A DNA stretch of 37,073 bases. Origin: JANLSE01 sp038214135. GTDB lineage: Bacteria > Chloroflexota > Chloroflexia > Chloroflexales > Roseiflexaceae. The position numbers and the translations under genes are program-made. The DNA is taken from positions 1 to 37,073 of the forward strand of contig JBBQSD010000056.1 of NCBI GenBank assembly GCA_038214135.1, given 5' to 3'. Below the pieces are notes generated by a model. It was given only the letters and a program-made list of their open reading frames with translations. It made no database searches and was not told where the DNA came from. Numbering within the stretch: position 1 is the stretch's first letter; each line of letters begins with the position of its first letter. Positions 16,777 through 24,139 of the stretch are shown piece by piece.

Positions 16777-17763
16777 ATGCCATACCTGCGCCGCCAACTG
16801 ACAACCGATGAGTATGTGCATGGCGTTTTATCTGGCGACCGGGCGATTCTAGGGCGGGCGATCACGCTGGTCGAGAGCGATGCGCCGCAGCATGCCGATC
16901 AGGCCCAGGATGTGTTGCGGCAGTTGCTTCCGCATGGCGGCCGTTCCATCCGAATTGGGATTACTGGAGTGCCAGGAGTTGGCAAGAGTACCCTGATCGA
17001 AACTCTTGGCACACGGCTATGTGAAAACGGGCAGCGGCTGGCTGTGCTGACGGTTGATCCAAGCAGTAGCCGAACCCATGGTAGCATTCTGGGCGATAAA
17101 ACACGCATGGAGCGCCTCAGTCGCATGCAGAATGCCTTCATTCGGCCATCGCCAACCGGTGGCGCATTGGGTGGAGTGACACGCAAAACTCGTGAGAGTA
17201 TCATCGTGTGTGAGGCGGCAGGCTTCGAAATCATTCTGGTCGAGACAGTCGGGGTCGGCCAGAGTGAAATTGCCGTTCACGATATGACCGACTGTTTCGT
17301 TCTGTTAGCGCTATCGGGTGCGGGTGATGAACTGCAAGCCCTGAAAAAAGGAGTTGTCGAACTGGCCGACCTGATTGTAATCACCAAGGCCGATGGGCCA
17401 AACCGCGAACAGATTCTTGCCGCCAGAGCGGATTATCTGCAAGCGCTGCGCTACCTGGCACCCGCAACAACCAACTGGCGCGTGCCGGTGTTGATCAGTT
17501 CTGCCCGTACTGGTGAAGGGATCGACGCACTTTGGGCCGCTATCGAGGAATATCGGATGCTTGGCGAGACTACTGGTACAATTGTGAGCCGCCGCCAATC
17601 ACAGGCGACGAGTTGGTTCGAGGCCTTGCTGGCGGAAGCTCTGCAACGCCATTTCTACCAGAATCCGCAGGTAGCCGAGCGCCTACCGCACCTACGTCAG
17701 GCCATTATCCGTGGGGAAATCCCGGTTGTGCATGCTGTTGAGGAACTATTGAAATTAGTTTAA
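16777..17763 (+). CDS. meaB: Methylmalonyl-CoA mutase-associated GTPase MeaB
   Basis: The product is 328 residues, the normal size for MeaB/ArgK G3E GTPases that load and protect the B12 cofactor of methylmalonyl-CoA mutase. The P-loop is G64-V-P-G-V-G-K70-S-T. It is followed by V-D-P-S-S-S (93-98), E156-T-V-G-V-G-Q-S-E (the family switch region) and T-K-A-D (203-206), the base-recognition motif. The C-terminal part is helical, as in the dimerising arm. AAGGA precedes the ATG. The gene lies downstream of mutB and 61 nt upstream of pccB, in line with its known chaperone role. Confidence 0.95.
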   Translation: MPYLRRQLTTDEYVHGVLSGDRAILGRAITLVESDAPQHADQAQDVLRQLLPHGGRSIRIGITGVPGVGKSTLIETLGTRLCENGQRLAVLTVDPSSSRTHGSILGDKTRMERLSRMQNAFIRPSPTGGALGGVTRKTRESIIVCEAAGFEIILVETVGVGQSEIAVHDMTDCFVLLALSGAGDELQALKKGVVELADLIVITKADGPNREQILAARADYLQALRYLAPATTNWRVPVLISSARTGEGIDALWAAIEEYRMLGETTGTIVSRRQSQATSWFEALLAEALQRHFYQNPQVAERLPHLRQAIIRGEIPVVHAVEELLKLV

Positions 17764-17765
17764 TT

Positions 17766-17802
17766 TTTCTGTGCGCTGTGGCTTTGCCACAGCGCACAGA
17801 AA
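17766..17802. repeat. Perfect 17-bp hairpin between meaB and pccB
   Basis: The arms TTTCTGTGCGCTGTGGC (17766-17782) and GCCACAGCGCACAGAAA (17786-17802) pair perfectly around a TTT loop. The stem starts 3 nt after the meaB stop and ends about 22 nt before the pccB ATG. No T-run follows, so a classic terminator is unlikely. A processing or stabilising stem that sets the pccB to meaB ratio fits better; this is inference. Confidence 0.65.
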
Positions 17803-17824
17803 GAAATATATATTACGAGGCTTC

Positions 17825-19375
17825 ATGAAAACGACTCAGGCTCGGATTGAGGATCTCCGCCATCGCCGGGAACTGGCCAAGACGACCAACTCACAGGCGG
17901 CGGAGAAACAGCATGCCCGCAACAAACTGACAGCCCGCGAACGGGTTGAACATCTGCTTGATCCTGGCTCGTTTGTGGAATTAGATGCCTTTGCGGTGCA
18001 TCGCTCGAATGCCTTTGGCATGGAGCAGAACAAACCACTCGGCGATGGCGTGATCACAGGCCATGGGACAATCGATGGCCGTCCGATCTGCATCTTCTCC
18101 CAGGATTTCACGGTATTTGGCGGTTCGCTCGGTGAAGTATTTGCCGAGAAGATCTGTAAAGTCATGGATCTCTCATTGCGTATGGGGGTGCCCTGTATTG
18201 GCATCAACGACTCTGGTGGTGCGCGGATTCAGGAAGGCGTGGTGAGCCTGGGTGGCTATGCCGAAATCTTCTATCGCAATGTACTTGCATCTGGGGTTGT
18301 CCCACAGATCTCATTGATTGCCGGACCATGTGCCGGTGGTGCTGTCTATTCACCAGCAATGACCGACTTTATTATGATGGTCAAGGGTTCATCACAGATG
18401 TTCATCACCGGGCCAGATGTGATCAAAACCGTCACGGGTGAGGAGGTCGGCTTCGATGAGTTGGGTGGCGCGATGACCCATAACAGCCGTAGTGGGGTGG
18501 CGCATTTTGCCGCCGAGAGCGAGGACGATGCCTTCGAGCAATTGCGGATGCTACTCTCGTATCTGCCGGCCAACAATCTCGAAGATCCGCCATACCAGAT
18601 TCCAGATGATCAGGCAGAACGAATGGATGATGCGCTCCAGACCGTGATTCCCGATAGCCCACGCAAACCCTATAATATGCACGATATCATTGAATCGGTT
18701 GTTGATCTCGGTAGCTTTTTTGAGGTACAAGCCTTGTATGCCCGCAATATTATTATTGGATTTGCACGGCTCGATGGCCATGTGATTGGACTGGTCGCAA
18801 ACCAACCGGCACATTTGGCGGGAACACTCGATATTGATTCATCGGTCAAGGCTGCTCGATTTGTGCGATTTTGTGACTCATTCAATATTCCTATCGTCAC
18901 ATTTGTTGATGTACCAGGATTTATGCCAGGGACGCAGCAAGAATATGGTGGCATCATTCGCCATGGTGCAAAACTGCTGTATGCCTATTGTGAGGCCACT
19001 GTGCCGAAGTTGACTGTGATTACGCGCAAGGCCTATGGCGGCGCATATGATGTGATGGCATCAAAGCATATCCGCGCCGATTTCAACTATGCATGGCCGA
19101 CAGCCGAGATTGCCGTGATGGGTGTTGATGCGGCTGTTCGGATCATCTTTCGTAAGGAACTCAGCCAGGCAGATGATCCAGTTCAACGACAGGCCGAACT
19201 CGCCGAGGATTATCAGAATCGCTTTGCCAACCCATATATTGCCGCCGAGCGCGGGTATGTAGATGCGGTGATTGAGCCAATGGAGACACGCCCAGCCCTG
19301 ATCAAGGCACTCAGTTTAGCCCGCCATAAGCGCCAGACACTGCCGCCGCGCAAGCATGGTAATATTCCGTTATAG
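17825..19375 (+). CDS. pccB: Propionyl-CoA/acetyl-CoA carboxylase carboxyltransferase (beta) subunit
   Basis: The start is ATG 17825, after GAGG at 17817-17820; an upstream in-frame start at 17771 would lie inside the hairpin. The product is 516 residues, the normal length. It transfers carboxyl from biotin to propionyl-CoA (or acetyl-CoA). The N-terminal crotonase-like half has A-R-N-K-L-T-A-R-E-R, S-G-G-A-R-I-Q-E-G and G-P-C-A-G-G-A-V-Y-S-P-A. The C-terminal half has D-V-P-G-F-M-P-G-T-Q-Q-E-Y-G-G-I-I and K-A-Y-G-G-A-Y-D-V-M. These are the two oxyanion-hole regions of the PccB family. Its placement after mutAB-meaB supports propionyl-CoA as substrate. The biotin carboxylase/carrier subunit is not in the window. 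Confidence 0.95.
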   Translation: MKTTQARIEDLRHRRELAKTTNSQAAEKQHARNKLTARERVEHLLDPGSFVELDAFAVHRSNAFGMEQNKPLGDGVITGHGTIDGRPICIFSQDFTVFGGSLGEVFAEKICKVMDLSLRMGVPCIGINDSGGARIQEGVVSLGGYAEIFYRNVLASGVVPQISLIAGPCAGGAVYSPAMTDFIMMVKGSSQMFITGPDVIKTVTGEEVGFDELGGAMTHNSRSGVAHFAAESEDDAFEQLRMLLSYLPANNLEDPPYQIPDDQAERMDDALQTVIPDSPRKPYNMHDIIESVVDLGSFFEVQALYARNIIIGFARLDGHVIGLVANQPAHLAGTLDIDSSVKAARFVRFCDSFNIPIVTFVDVPGFMPGTQQEYGGIIRHGAKLLYAYCEATVPKLTVITRKAYGGAYDVMASKHIRADFNYAWPTAEIAVMGVDAAVRIIFRKELSQADDPVQRQAELAEDYQNRFANPYIAAERGYVDAVIEPMETRPALIKALSLARHKRQTLPPRKHGNIPL

Positions 19376-19398
19376 GTGTTAATCCATCATAGTACCTA

Positions 19399-19428
19399 TT
19401 GCGCCGCCATGCGGCGGTGTGCTAAGAT
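19399..19428 (+). promoter_or_regulatory. Possible promoter of the anti-sigma/STAS cluster
   Basis: TTGCGC (19399-19404), an 18-bp spacer and TAAGAT (19423-19428) with a TGC extension form a plausible promoter. The spacer contains a CGCCGCCATGCGGCG dyad (19402-19416). A second dyad, TTCTGT..ACAGAA, covers 19439-19458 just past the expected start site. Either could be an operator or a leader hairpin. Confidence 0.4.
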
Positions 19429-19485
19429 AAATAACGTATTCTGTTGCACTGCACAGAATACAGAACAACAGGTACGGAAGGTAGG

Positions 19486-19950
19486 ATGACCAGCTCGCCC
19501 AATGATCACGACCAGATGCACCCCGAGCGGGTCATCGAGCTGCGTTTGCCTAGTCGGCTTGGCTACGAAAAAATCGCCATGGACGCGGCGACTTCGTTGG
19601 CCCGCCGGATGGGGTTTCATGAGGATCGCATCAATGCGCTCCGCACCGCCTTGGCCGAGGCAGTTACAAATGCCATTGAACACGGCAATGCTCAGGACGC
19701 GGCGATGAGAGTTCTGGTGATGTTAACCGTCCGACCAGATGAACTTATCGTTAGTGTGGCCGATCAGGGCCGTAATCTCCTTGACCCCGATAAGACGCTT
19801 GTGACGCCCAGTATCGAGGAGAGTTTTACCAAAGCAGATAAAGGTGGTTGGGGGATCTGGCTTATTCGTGAACTGGTTGACGAGGTTGAGTTTTCAACCG
19901 GCCCGGGTGGCGGTAATCAGGTTCGTATGGTCATTCATCTGGAAAAGTGA
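19486..19950 (+). CDS. RsbW/SpoIIAB-type serine kinase (anti-sigma factor), first copy
   Basis: The start is ATG 19486, close behind GGAAGG at 19476-19481; the longer frame starting at 19444 lacks a site. The 154-residue product is a GHKL ATPase: N-box E58-A-V-T-N62-A-I-E-H-G-N, G1 box D93-x-G95, and a Gly-rich G2 box G120-W-G-I-W-L-I. Such proteins bind a sigma factor or phosphorylate a STAS antagonist on serine. It sits first in a row with a paralogue (10 nt later) and a STAS gene, so the pair probably acts in one partner-switching circuit. The start-codon context suggests normal translation. Confidence 0.88.
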   Translation: MTSSPNDHDQMHPERVIELRLPSRLGYEKIAMDAATSLARRMGFHEDRINALRTALAEAVTNAIEHGNAQDAAMRVLVMLTVRPDELIVSVADQGRNLLDPDKTLVTPSIEESFTKADKGGWGIWLIRELVDEVEFSTGPGGGNQVRMVIHLEK

Positions 19951-19960
19951 TATCGGTACT

Positions 19961-20419
19961 ATGGACACGCAATCTCCTTCGATCGATCTAACCATTCCAA
20001 GCGAGCTCGGGTACGAGAAGATCGCCCGTGAAGCTGTTGCGGCGTTTGCACGCCGGTTTGGCTTCGATCACGAGCGTATCGAAGATCTCAAAACAGCGCT
20101 TGGCGAGGTGTGTATTAATGCTATTGAACACGGCAATGCGTGTGTTCCGGGATTGCGTGTGCTGGTTCATTGTGAATGCGGCAATGATCGATTGACGGTA
20201 GAAGTGCATGATCGAGGCGTGAAACAATATCTGGCCCATGGCCCATCGGCACGGATCGAGCAGAAGGTATTCGGATCGGCACCCCTGCGTGGAATGGGGC
20301 TGATGCTCATTTCACAGCTCGTTGATGACGTAGGCTTTAGCCATAATCCAGAGGGCGGCAATATCTGCCGATTTTCCCTCGAACGGCAGCAGATCCATGC
20401 AAACGGTACCCGTGAGTAA
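19961..20419 (+). CDS. RsbW/SpoIIAB-type serine kinase, second copy
   Basis: The start is ATG 19961, 10 nt after the stop of the first kinase; the frame is open much further upstream but that part overlaps the first gene. The product is 152 residues. N-box E49-V-C-I-N53-A-I-E-H-G-N, G1 box D84-R-G86 and G2-like G111-M-G113-L-M-L-I are present. It is clearly a paralogue of the upstream gene (shared L-G-Y-E-K-I-A and the N-box) but diverged, so the two may act on different partners. Its stop TAA overlaps the ATG at 20419 (TAATG), but the STAS gene more likely starts 21 nt further on. Confidence 0.85.
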   Translation: MDTQSPSIDLTIPSELGYEKIAREAVAAFARRFGFDHERIEDLKTALGEVCINAIEHGNACVPGLRVLVHCECGNDRLTVEVHDRGVKQYLAHGPSARIEQKVFGSAPLRGMGLMLISQLVDDVGFSHNPEGGNICRFSLERQQIHANGTRE

Positions 20420-20439
20420 TGCATCCCGAGGAGCACAGT

Positions 20440-20802
20440 ATGTTGGAAGACGAGCTCAGTGTGAGTATTCGCGAGCGTGATGGCGTGTCGATCATCGATC
20501 TAATGGGTGATGTGACAACGTTCGCCGAGGAAAAGATCAATAGCGCCTATGCCCAGGTCACTGATCATGGAGCCAAGCAAATTCTGCTCAACTTTCGACA
20601 GAATGATTATATTAATAGTGCTGGCATTGCTATTCTGATCGGCGTTGTTACGGAGGTCAACCGCAATGGGCAGCGGCTGGCGGTGAGTGGGCTATCGCAG
20701 CACTTCCAGCGCATCTTCCGCATGGTTGGCCTATCGCAGTATATCGATATCTATCAGGACGAGAACGAGGCGCTGCGCGGATTCGCAACAGCAGCTGCGT
20801 AA
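20440..20802 (+). CDS. STAS-domain anti-sigma factor antagonist (SpoIIAA/RsbV type)
   Basis: ATG 20440 is chosen because GAGGAG lies just upstream; ATG 20419 is in frame but is poorly placed. The 120-residue product is a single STAS domain. The segment N-D-Y-I-N-S60-A-G-I carries the serine that RsbW-type kinases phosphorylate in this family (usually D-S-x-G; here N-S-A-G). Preceding D-G-V-S-I-I-D-L-M-G-D matches the first strands. It follows the two kinase genes directly, and a PP2C phosphatase that could dephosphorylate it lies at 22241. No sigma factor is nearby. Confidence 0.88.
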   Translation: MLEDELSVSIRERDGVSIIDLMGDVTTFAEEKINSAYAQVTDHGAKQILLNFRQNDYINSAGIAILIGVVTEVNRNGQRLAVSGLSQHFQRIFRMVGLSQYIDIYQDENEALRGFATAAA

Positions 20803-20907
20803 CTCAACATTCCCGCTTACGCTGGGCCTCCCAGGCTTCCTAGCCGCCATCTAGGCGCGGGGCTTGTGGAGGCTCTACCGTTTATCGGCTCCGACTACTG
20901 AGGGTGT

Positions 20908-21213
20908 ATGTCTGCTGATATCTTCTTGTTTCTGTTGCTGGCCGCCGGAGTACTGGCGGTTGTGTATGGGGTGTGGCGCTATTGGAATAGCCTGGTGGAA
21001 GTTTCGCCAGAAGAAAAAGAATATGACCGACAGGTTGCCGATCTGAACGAGCGGCAGGCCAACCGGATCTCCGATGAACAACTGACCAAGCCACCCTCCG
21101 ATGATGATGCCTGGCAGATCATCCAACGCCGTGGGCAACAGGCAATGCGCCGCAAACGCGAAAAGCCTGCGCCAACAAGCACAACGCGAAAAAAGGGGGA
21201 TCGAAGGAAGTAA
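20908..21213 (+). CDS. Small single-span membrane protein, function unknown
   Basis: The 101-residue product has one N-terminal membrane segment (about residues 5-25, F-L-F-L-L-L-A-A-G-V-L), then an acidic and later very basic tail (R-R-K-R-E-K, R-K-K-G-D-R-R-K). GAGGGT precedes the ATG. It follows the STAS gene by 105 nt, and that gap has GCCTCC..GGAGGC pairing. I do not recognise the family; a link to the signalling genes is only positional. Confidence 0.65.
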   Translation: MSADIFLFLLLAAGVLAVVYGVWRYWNSLVEVSPEEKEYDRQVADLNERQANRISDEQLTKPPSDDDAWQIIQRRGQQAMRRKREKPAPTSTTRKKGDRRK

Positions 21214-21217
21214 TGTA

Positions 21218-21403
21218 GGAGTCAGAAGTCAGAAGTCAGGAGTCAGAATAGGGGAGCATTACGCTAAACTTATCGCACAACGAAACCTGTAACGTAGATG
21301 GCCGTAGAGATGCAACATCTTGCGTCTCTACGGCCCCGCGAACCAATAGTTCAACATTGATATTCCATCGCACGCTTCGCTCTTGATTCTGACTCCTGAC
21401 TCC
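21218..21403. repeat. Nested repeat island: GGAGTCA heptads around a GTAGAGACG palindrome
   Basis: Four tandem heptads GRAGTCA run from 21218 to 21245. Two inverted copies TGACTCC lie at 21390-21403. Between them a 36-bp imperfect palindrome (GGCCGTAGAGATG..., 21300-21335) is nearly complete. The whole therefore has inverted heptad ends around a central dyad. No gene fits in this gap. It separates the small membrane-protein gene from the converging Crp/Fnr gene. Confidence 0.65.
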
Positions 21404-21415
21404 TGAATGCTCGTC

Positions 21416-22072
21416 TCAACTCTGTGCCAACTCTTCGAGGCCACGCAGGTTGAGGAGCGTGATGGTTGATGTGTCGATTTCAAGCAGCCGAGCGGCTCGA
21501 AACTGATTAATCACCTTTGTGACAGTCTCACGATAGGCATTGATCATTTCAGCCAACTGGCGATGGCTATGGCGCGGGACACTGGCAGCCTGTGGGCCAC
21601 CATGGCGCTGGGCCATGTCCAGCAGTAACGAGGCCAGGCGTGCAGGCACCGATTTGAAGGCCACTTCATCGAGCCGCTCCGAGACGACCTTCCGATAGCG
21701 GCCAAGTTCTTCGAGCAGCGAAAGACCGAGTGCCGGATTTTCGGCAATCGCGCTATGAATGGCTTCACACTCAATCCGCTGCACACGCACATCACTCAAC
21801 GCTTCGGCATACGCATCGTAGGTTTCATCGCTGAGTGCAACATGGGCAAAGATCTGGCCTGGCTCAACCATCCGCAGTGTCAGTGAGCGCCCTTCCTCCG
21901 AACGCAGAAATAATCTAACTCGCCCAGCTGCCAACAGAAACACAGCAGAAGCTGGTTGTTTGGGAGCATAGATTGTTGATCCCGTGTGATATTGTTCTGG
22001 GGTACCACTGGGAAGTAACTGTTGCCAGGCACTCGTGGATTCGGGATTACGGTCGCTTGTACGTCTGATCAT
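21416..22072 (-). CDS. Crp/Fnr family transcription regulator
   Basis: The start is ATG 22072, preceded by GGGAGG at ideal spacing; the frame extends 55 codons further upstream without a better site. The 218-residue product has a cyclic-nucleotide-binding-type beta barrel (about 25-125; F-L-L-A-A-G-R-V-R-L, S-L-T-L-R-M-V-E-P-G-Q-I-F), a long dimer helix, and a C-terminal winged helix (H168-S-H-R-Q-L-A-E-M-I to L-L-E-I-D near 200). There is no FNR-type cysteine cluster near the N-terminus, so an Fe-S oxygen sensor is unlikely. It is divergent from the phosphatase gene, which it might regulate; that is inference. Confidence 0.92.
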   Translation of the reverse strand: MIRRTSDRNPESTSAWQQLLPSGTPEQYHTGSTIYAPKQPASAVFLLAAGRVRLFLRSEEGRSLTLRMVEPGQIFAHVALSDETYDAYAEALSDVRVQRIECEAIHSAIAENPALGLSLLEELGRYRKVVSERLDEVAFKSVPARLASLLLDMAQRHGGPQAASVPRHSHRQLAEMINAYRETVTKVINQFRAARLLEIDTSTITLLNLRGLEELAQS

Positions 22073-22121
22073 GGTTTCCTCCCACGCCCTGCCCGGCGCG
22101 TGCCTACTCTCGCTCGTTTCT

Positions 22122-22130
22122 ATTGTAACA
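22122..22130 (-). promoter_or_regulatory. Extended -10 promoter for the Crp/Fnr gene
   Basis: Read on the minus strand, TGT-TACAAT is an extended -10 box, with TTGCGA about 15 bp upstream of the hexamer. The predicted start near 22115 gives a leader of about 43 nt to ATG 22072. Confidence 0.4.
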
Positions 22131-22197
22131 CAGCCAGCGTGCTCGCAATCATTCAGGATGATGACAGACGACGACAGAAATAGTTCAAGATTGCATA

Positions 22198-22206
22198 TGC
22201 TATAAT
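22198..22206 (+). promoter_or_regulatory. Extended -10 promoter for the phosphatase gene
   Basis: TGC-TATAAT at 22198-22206 is a consensus extended -10. It overlaps the first possible ATG of the frame (22205), so that ATG cannot be the start if this promoter is used. The next in-frame ATG, 22241, is then about 28 nt into the transcript. Confidence 0.5.
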
Positions 22207-22240
22207 GCTTGATACGTTTGTTCCGCCTGCTGATCACACC

Positions 22241-24139
22241 ATGAGATCGCCTGTCGACTCGCGCTTACACCGAAGTATCGCCGCTAGATTGCGGTGGTCG
22301 TATCTAATCTCCTCCACCCTGCCGCTGGTCGTGGTTGGGGCGTTATTGCTGTACCTCAATCTTGATGCGGAACAGCGCCGTGTGTATGCCGAGCAACGCA
22401 GTACCGCAGTGCGTGTCACCCGTGATGTTGATCACTACGTTCGGCGTATCCGCCAGGATCTCGAATCGTATACATTGCGCGTACGTCCGGCCGTACCACG
22501 CGAGCAGTTGATCGAAGTCGCCCAGAATCTTCAGGCGCGCAGCTTCCCCGATCTGATTAGTATTGCCGTGATCGACAAAAATGCCCATGATCAGCTGCGC
22601 GTCGAGCGGCTCCAGGCCAGTGCCGATTCGAACCTACGCGATAATACCAGCGATCCATATGTTGGCCGGGCGCTGCGCTTCGGCCAGATCAGCTATTCGC
22701 CAATTGCACTGAATAGTTCCGGGAAGGCCAGCTTTCTGCTCACGATGCCGATCCGCAATGATGCTGGAACCGTTACTGGTGCGCTTCAGTCCGAAATCTC
22801 CGCACAACCAATCGCCGTTGAACTGCGTGCTGTTAGCATCAACTCGATCAGCTATGCGTATCTGGTGAACGAAACCGATAACACCTATTTGAATAGCGAT
22901 GGTATTTCGGCCCAAACCGCACCTCCGCAGCTCATACGCCTGCTGGCCGAGCAAGCCGAAACCGGCGAATATATTGGTGCCCGCAGCCAGGAGGTTGTTG
23001 GTGCGATTGCGCCAGTCGAGATCGGCGATAGCCGTGAGAAAACTGGATGGATCATGGTGGCAGAACGGCCAGCTGCTAGTGCATTCGCCAGTATTCGCTG
23101 GAGTGTGCTCCTGCTAGCAATCCTGGTTGTGCTGGTTGGGGCATTGGCGTTGGTGTGGGCGCTGCGGCAGGCCCGCAGTTTGCTCGCACCGATTGAGGCA
23201 CTCCGAACCGGCGCGGCGACGCTTGGTTCAGGGCGGCTCGATCACCGGATTGTTCAGGTTGGCAACGATGAACTCGGCGATGTGGCCCGTGCCTTCAACC
23301 AGATGGCCGGGCACCTCCAGGCATCCTTGGCCGAAATTGCCACCCAGAATGAGCGACTTCGGCGTGGCCTGGCTTTGGCGCGCGACATCCAGATCGGTTT
23401 GTTGCCAGATGTGCCGCCCTGGCGTGCCGATACAGTTGCCGTGGCTGCACGCTCCATTCCAGCCTACGAGGTCGGTGGAGATTTCTATACCTATGTGGCA
23501 CTCTCGGAAGGGCGTGCGGCAATTGCGATTGGTGATATTTCCGGAAAAGGTATTGGCGCAGCCTTGCTTATGGCGCTGACATCCAGTACCGTTGAATCAC
23601 AGGGGCGCTTGCTCGAACATCCAGCAACGGTACTGAGTGCCCTAAATCACCTGCTGGCCCCGCGATTGCGAGCCAATCATATGAATGCCGCACTGTTGTT
23701 TGCGGTGTTCGATCCACGTCAGGCAACGGTGCGAATGGCGAATGCTGGGATGATTGCACCAATGCTGATCTCAACACGCGGCAACCATTTCGTGGATGTC
23801 GCTGGGTTGCCGCTCGGAACGTATAGTGGAGCACGCTATCAGGAGAAGGAGATCACACTTCAACCTGGTGACATGCTGCTACTGATCAGTGATGGCGTCG
23901 TTGAAGCCCATGATCCGCAGGGCAACCTGTTCGGCTTTGAACGCCTTGAGGAACTTATTGCCGATATTCAACCAGGCGATGTTCATGCGCTGGTTGAGCT
24001 GGTATTGAAGCATGTGCAGGAGCATATTGGTAGCGCCGAACAACACGATGATATTACGATCATTGCTATTCGGCCACAGGTTTTGACAGTCCATCCACCA
24101 ACAGACCAGGAGCAGGCGATCAACTATGCAATTATTTGA
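22241..24139 (+). CDS. Membrane-bound RsbU/SpoIIE-type serine phosphatase with HAMP domain
   Basis: ATG 22241 is taken because a consensus -10 overlaps the earlier ATG at 22205; no strong ribosome-binding site is visible for either. The 632-residue product has a membrane helix (about 21-40), a large extracytoplasmic sensor region (about 45-285, Cache-like), a second helix (about 288-310), a HAMP segment (A-L-R-T-G-A-A-T-L-G-S-G-R-L-D) and a PP2C/SpoIIE domain (about 385-625). Metal-binding acidic residues are present: G-G-D414, G-D432-I-S-G-K-G, S-D551-G and H-D603-D604. It would dephosphorylate a STAS antagonist, possibly the one at 20440, in response to an external signal. Its 3' end overlaps the next gene by 14 nt. 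Confidence 0.9.
   Translation: MRSPVDSRLHRSIAARLRWSYLISSTLPLVVVGALLLYLNLDAEQRRVYAEQRSTAVRVTRDVDHYVRRIRQDLESYTLRVRPAVPREQLIEVAQNLQARSFPDLISIAVIDKNAHDQLRVERLQASADSNLRDNTSDPYVGRALRFGQISYSPIALNSSGKASFLLTMPIRNDAGTVTGALQSEISAQPIAVELRAVSINSISYAYLVNETDNTYLNSDGISAQTAPPQLIRLLAEQAETGEYIGARSQEVVGAIAPVEIGDSREKTGWIMVAERPAASAFASIRWSVLLLAILVVLVGALALVWALRQARSLLAPIEALRTGAATLGSGRLDHRIVQVGNDELGDVARAFNQMAGHLQASLAEIATQNERLRRGLALARDIQIGLLPDVPPWRADTVAVAARSIPAYEVGGDFYTYVALSEGRAAIAIGDISGKGIGAALLMALTSSTVESQGRLLEHPATVLSALNHLLAPRLRANHMNAALLFAVFDPRQATVRMANAGMIAPMLISTRGNHFVDVAGLPLGTYSGARYQEKEITLQPGDMLLLISDGVVEAHDPQGNLFGFERLEELIADIQPGDVHALVELVLKHVQEHIGSAEQHDDITIIAIRPQVLTVHPPTDQEQAINYAII

Noticed and set aside
17766..17802. 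Intrinsic terminator after meaB
   Set aside because: There is no T-run after the stem on either strand and pccB follows immediately; listed as a hairpin instead.
20803..20907. Small RNA in the gap after the STAS gene
   Set aside because: Some GCCTCC/GGAGGC pairing is possible, but no promoter or terminator is seen around it.
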